A DNA stretch of 6,421 bases from Deltaproteobacteria bacterium (lineage in GTDB: Bacteria > Desulfobacterota > Syntrophia > Syntrophales > UBA2185), in assembly GCA_026388495.1 (NCBI GenBank), contig JAPLJQ010000413.1:1-6421 (forward strand), given 5' to 3'. The notes below the pieces were generated by a model. The model was not told the origin of the DNA and made no database searches. It saw only the letters and a program-made list of their open reading frames with translations. Below, in pieces: positions 5,607-6,421 of the stretch. Numbering within the stretch: position 1 is the first letter of the stretch; every line of letters starts with the position of its first letter. Both the position numbers and the translations under genes were made by a program.

Positions 5607-6421
5607 ATGAAAAACGAGGAAACGGATCAGTTTTTCAATCTTTACCGCCACGGATTCATCCGAGTCGCCGTTTGCACCCCGACAGTCAAGGTGGCCGATA
5701 CCGGCTTCAACGCGGGAGAGACCATCCGTCTCGCCCGCGAGGCCGTCGAGAAGAAGGCCGTTTTTGCCCTCTTTCCGGAGCTGGGGCTTTCGGCCTATTC
5801 CAACGATGACCTTTTCCAGCAGACAGCGCTCCTCCAGGGGGTCATCCGCGCGATCGAGCGGATAGCCCGCGAGACGGCTTCGCTCAACGTGATCCTGGTC
5901 GTCGGCGCCCCCCTGAGGGTCGACTCCCGGCTGTTCAATTGCGGAATCGTTCTCCATCGCGGCCGGATCATCGGGATCGCCGTTAAATCCTACCTCCCCA
6001 ATTACCGGGAGTTCTACGAGGGCCGCCAGTTCAGCCCTTCGGAAGAGGCGCTATCGAAAACCATCCGCCTCTGCGGCCAGCAGGAGATCCCCTTCGGAGC
6101 CGATCTGCTGTTCGAGGTCGGCAATATCCGCCATTTTCGCTTCTTTTTGGAGATGTGCGAGGACGTCTGGGTCCCCATTCCCCCCTCCTGCTTTGCCGCC
6201 CTGGCCGGGGCGACCGTCATCGGAAACCTTTCCGCCTCGAACGTCACGATCGGGAAAGCGGAATACCGGCAGAGCCTGACGGCCAACCAGTCCGCCCGCT
6301 GCATCGCCGCCTATCTCTACGCCGCCGCAGGTCCCGGGGAATCGACAACGGACCTGGCCTGGGACGGACACGCCATGATCTATGAAAACGGCAATCTCCT
6401 CGCGGAATCGGAGCGGTTCGA
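5607..6421 (+). CDS. nadE: Glutamine-dependent NAD+ synthase, N-terminal glutaminase part (3' end outside window)
   Basis: The frame is open for 271 codons and runs off the right edge. It matches the nitrilase-like glutaminase domain of the long NAD+ synthases (about 650-680 residues, Mycobacterium tuberculosis type), which pass ammonia to a C-terminal synthetase domain to amidate nicotinate adenine dinucleotide. The nitrilase triad is Glu58 (FPELGLSAY), Lys127 (VKSYLPNY-x-EFYE) and Cys184 (EMCEDVWVP). GNLSASN (206-212) and the YRQSL-x-x-x-QSAR block (220-231) are typical of this subgroup. The ATP-binding synthetase domain would lie beyond the edge, so completeness cannot be confirmed. The ATG comes 2 bp after the folE2 stop, with GGAGAAGGA within the end of folE2 as ribosome-binding site, so it belongs to the queD-folE2 operon. 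No direct metabolic link to queuosine is established. Many codons end in G or C, as in folE2. Confidence 0.93.
   Translation, partial: MKNEETDQFFNLYRHGFIRVAVCTPTVKVADTGFNAGETIRLAREAVEKKAVFALFPELGLSAYSNDDLFQQTALLQGVIRAIERIARETASLNVILVVGAPLRVDSRLFNCGIVLHRGRIIGIAVKSYLPNYREFYEGRQFSPSEEALSKTIRLCGQQEIPFGADLLFEVGNIRHFRFFLEMCEDVWVPIPPSCFAALAGATVIGNLSASNVTIGKAEYRQSLTANQSARCIAAYLYAAAGPGESTTDLAWDGHAMIYENGNLLAESERF

Overview
The window reads as a chromosomal segment of a Gram-negative, sigma-54-using bacterium. The pilin type, the sigma-54 promoter, FolE2 in place of FolE1, the long glutamine-hydrolysing NadE and the TMTC-like TPR membrane proteins together fit the Desulfobacterota (former Deltaproteobacteria, for example the Syntrophales or Geobacter relatives). 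That placement is inference from gene content, because no rRNA or other phylogenetic marker is present.

Left half (1-4000, all minus strand). In transcription order this is a type IV major pilin gene (pilA-like, 4000-3599), a strong intrinsic terminator, a complete 614-residue polytopic membrane protein with five C-terminal TPRs (3407-1563), a 211-bp gap holding a degenerate inverted-repeat element, and a second member of the same membrane family (1351 to beyond the left edge). The second copy is open for all 450 visible codons and enters its first TPR at the edge. Both membrane proteins resemble the GT-C/PMT-like proteins with TPR tails that include eukaryotic TMTC O-mannosyltransferases. 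Lying next to a Ser/Thr-rich pilin, they suggest a pilin or surface-protein O-glycosylation locus.

Middle (4001-4471). This is a divergent intergenic region. It has a good sigma-54 (-24/-12) promoter firing left into pilA with a leader of about 133 nt, an isolated near-perfect Shine-Dalgarno inside that leader, and a sigma-70-like promoter firing right just before queD.

Right half (4472-6421, plus strand). This is a tight operon of higher GC: queD (6-carboxytetrahydropterin synthase family), folE2 (GTP cyclohydrolase IB, overlapping queD by 4 bp) and nadE (glutamine-dependent NAD+ synthase, 2 bp after folE2, cut by the right edge). FolE2 turns GTP into dihydroneopterin triphosphate and QueD consumes it, so the first two genes form the entry to preQ0/queuosine. 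The QueD active-site motif carries an extra Glu that leaves open a second role in folate synthesis.

The points most worth following up are the tandem TMTC-like pair beside the pilin, their uneven mutual similarity, the altered conserved loop in the left copy, the inverted-repeat element between them, and the C-E-x-x-H-G-H motif of QueD.
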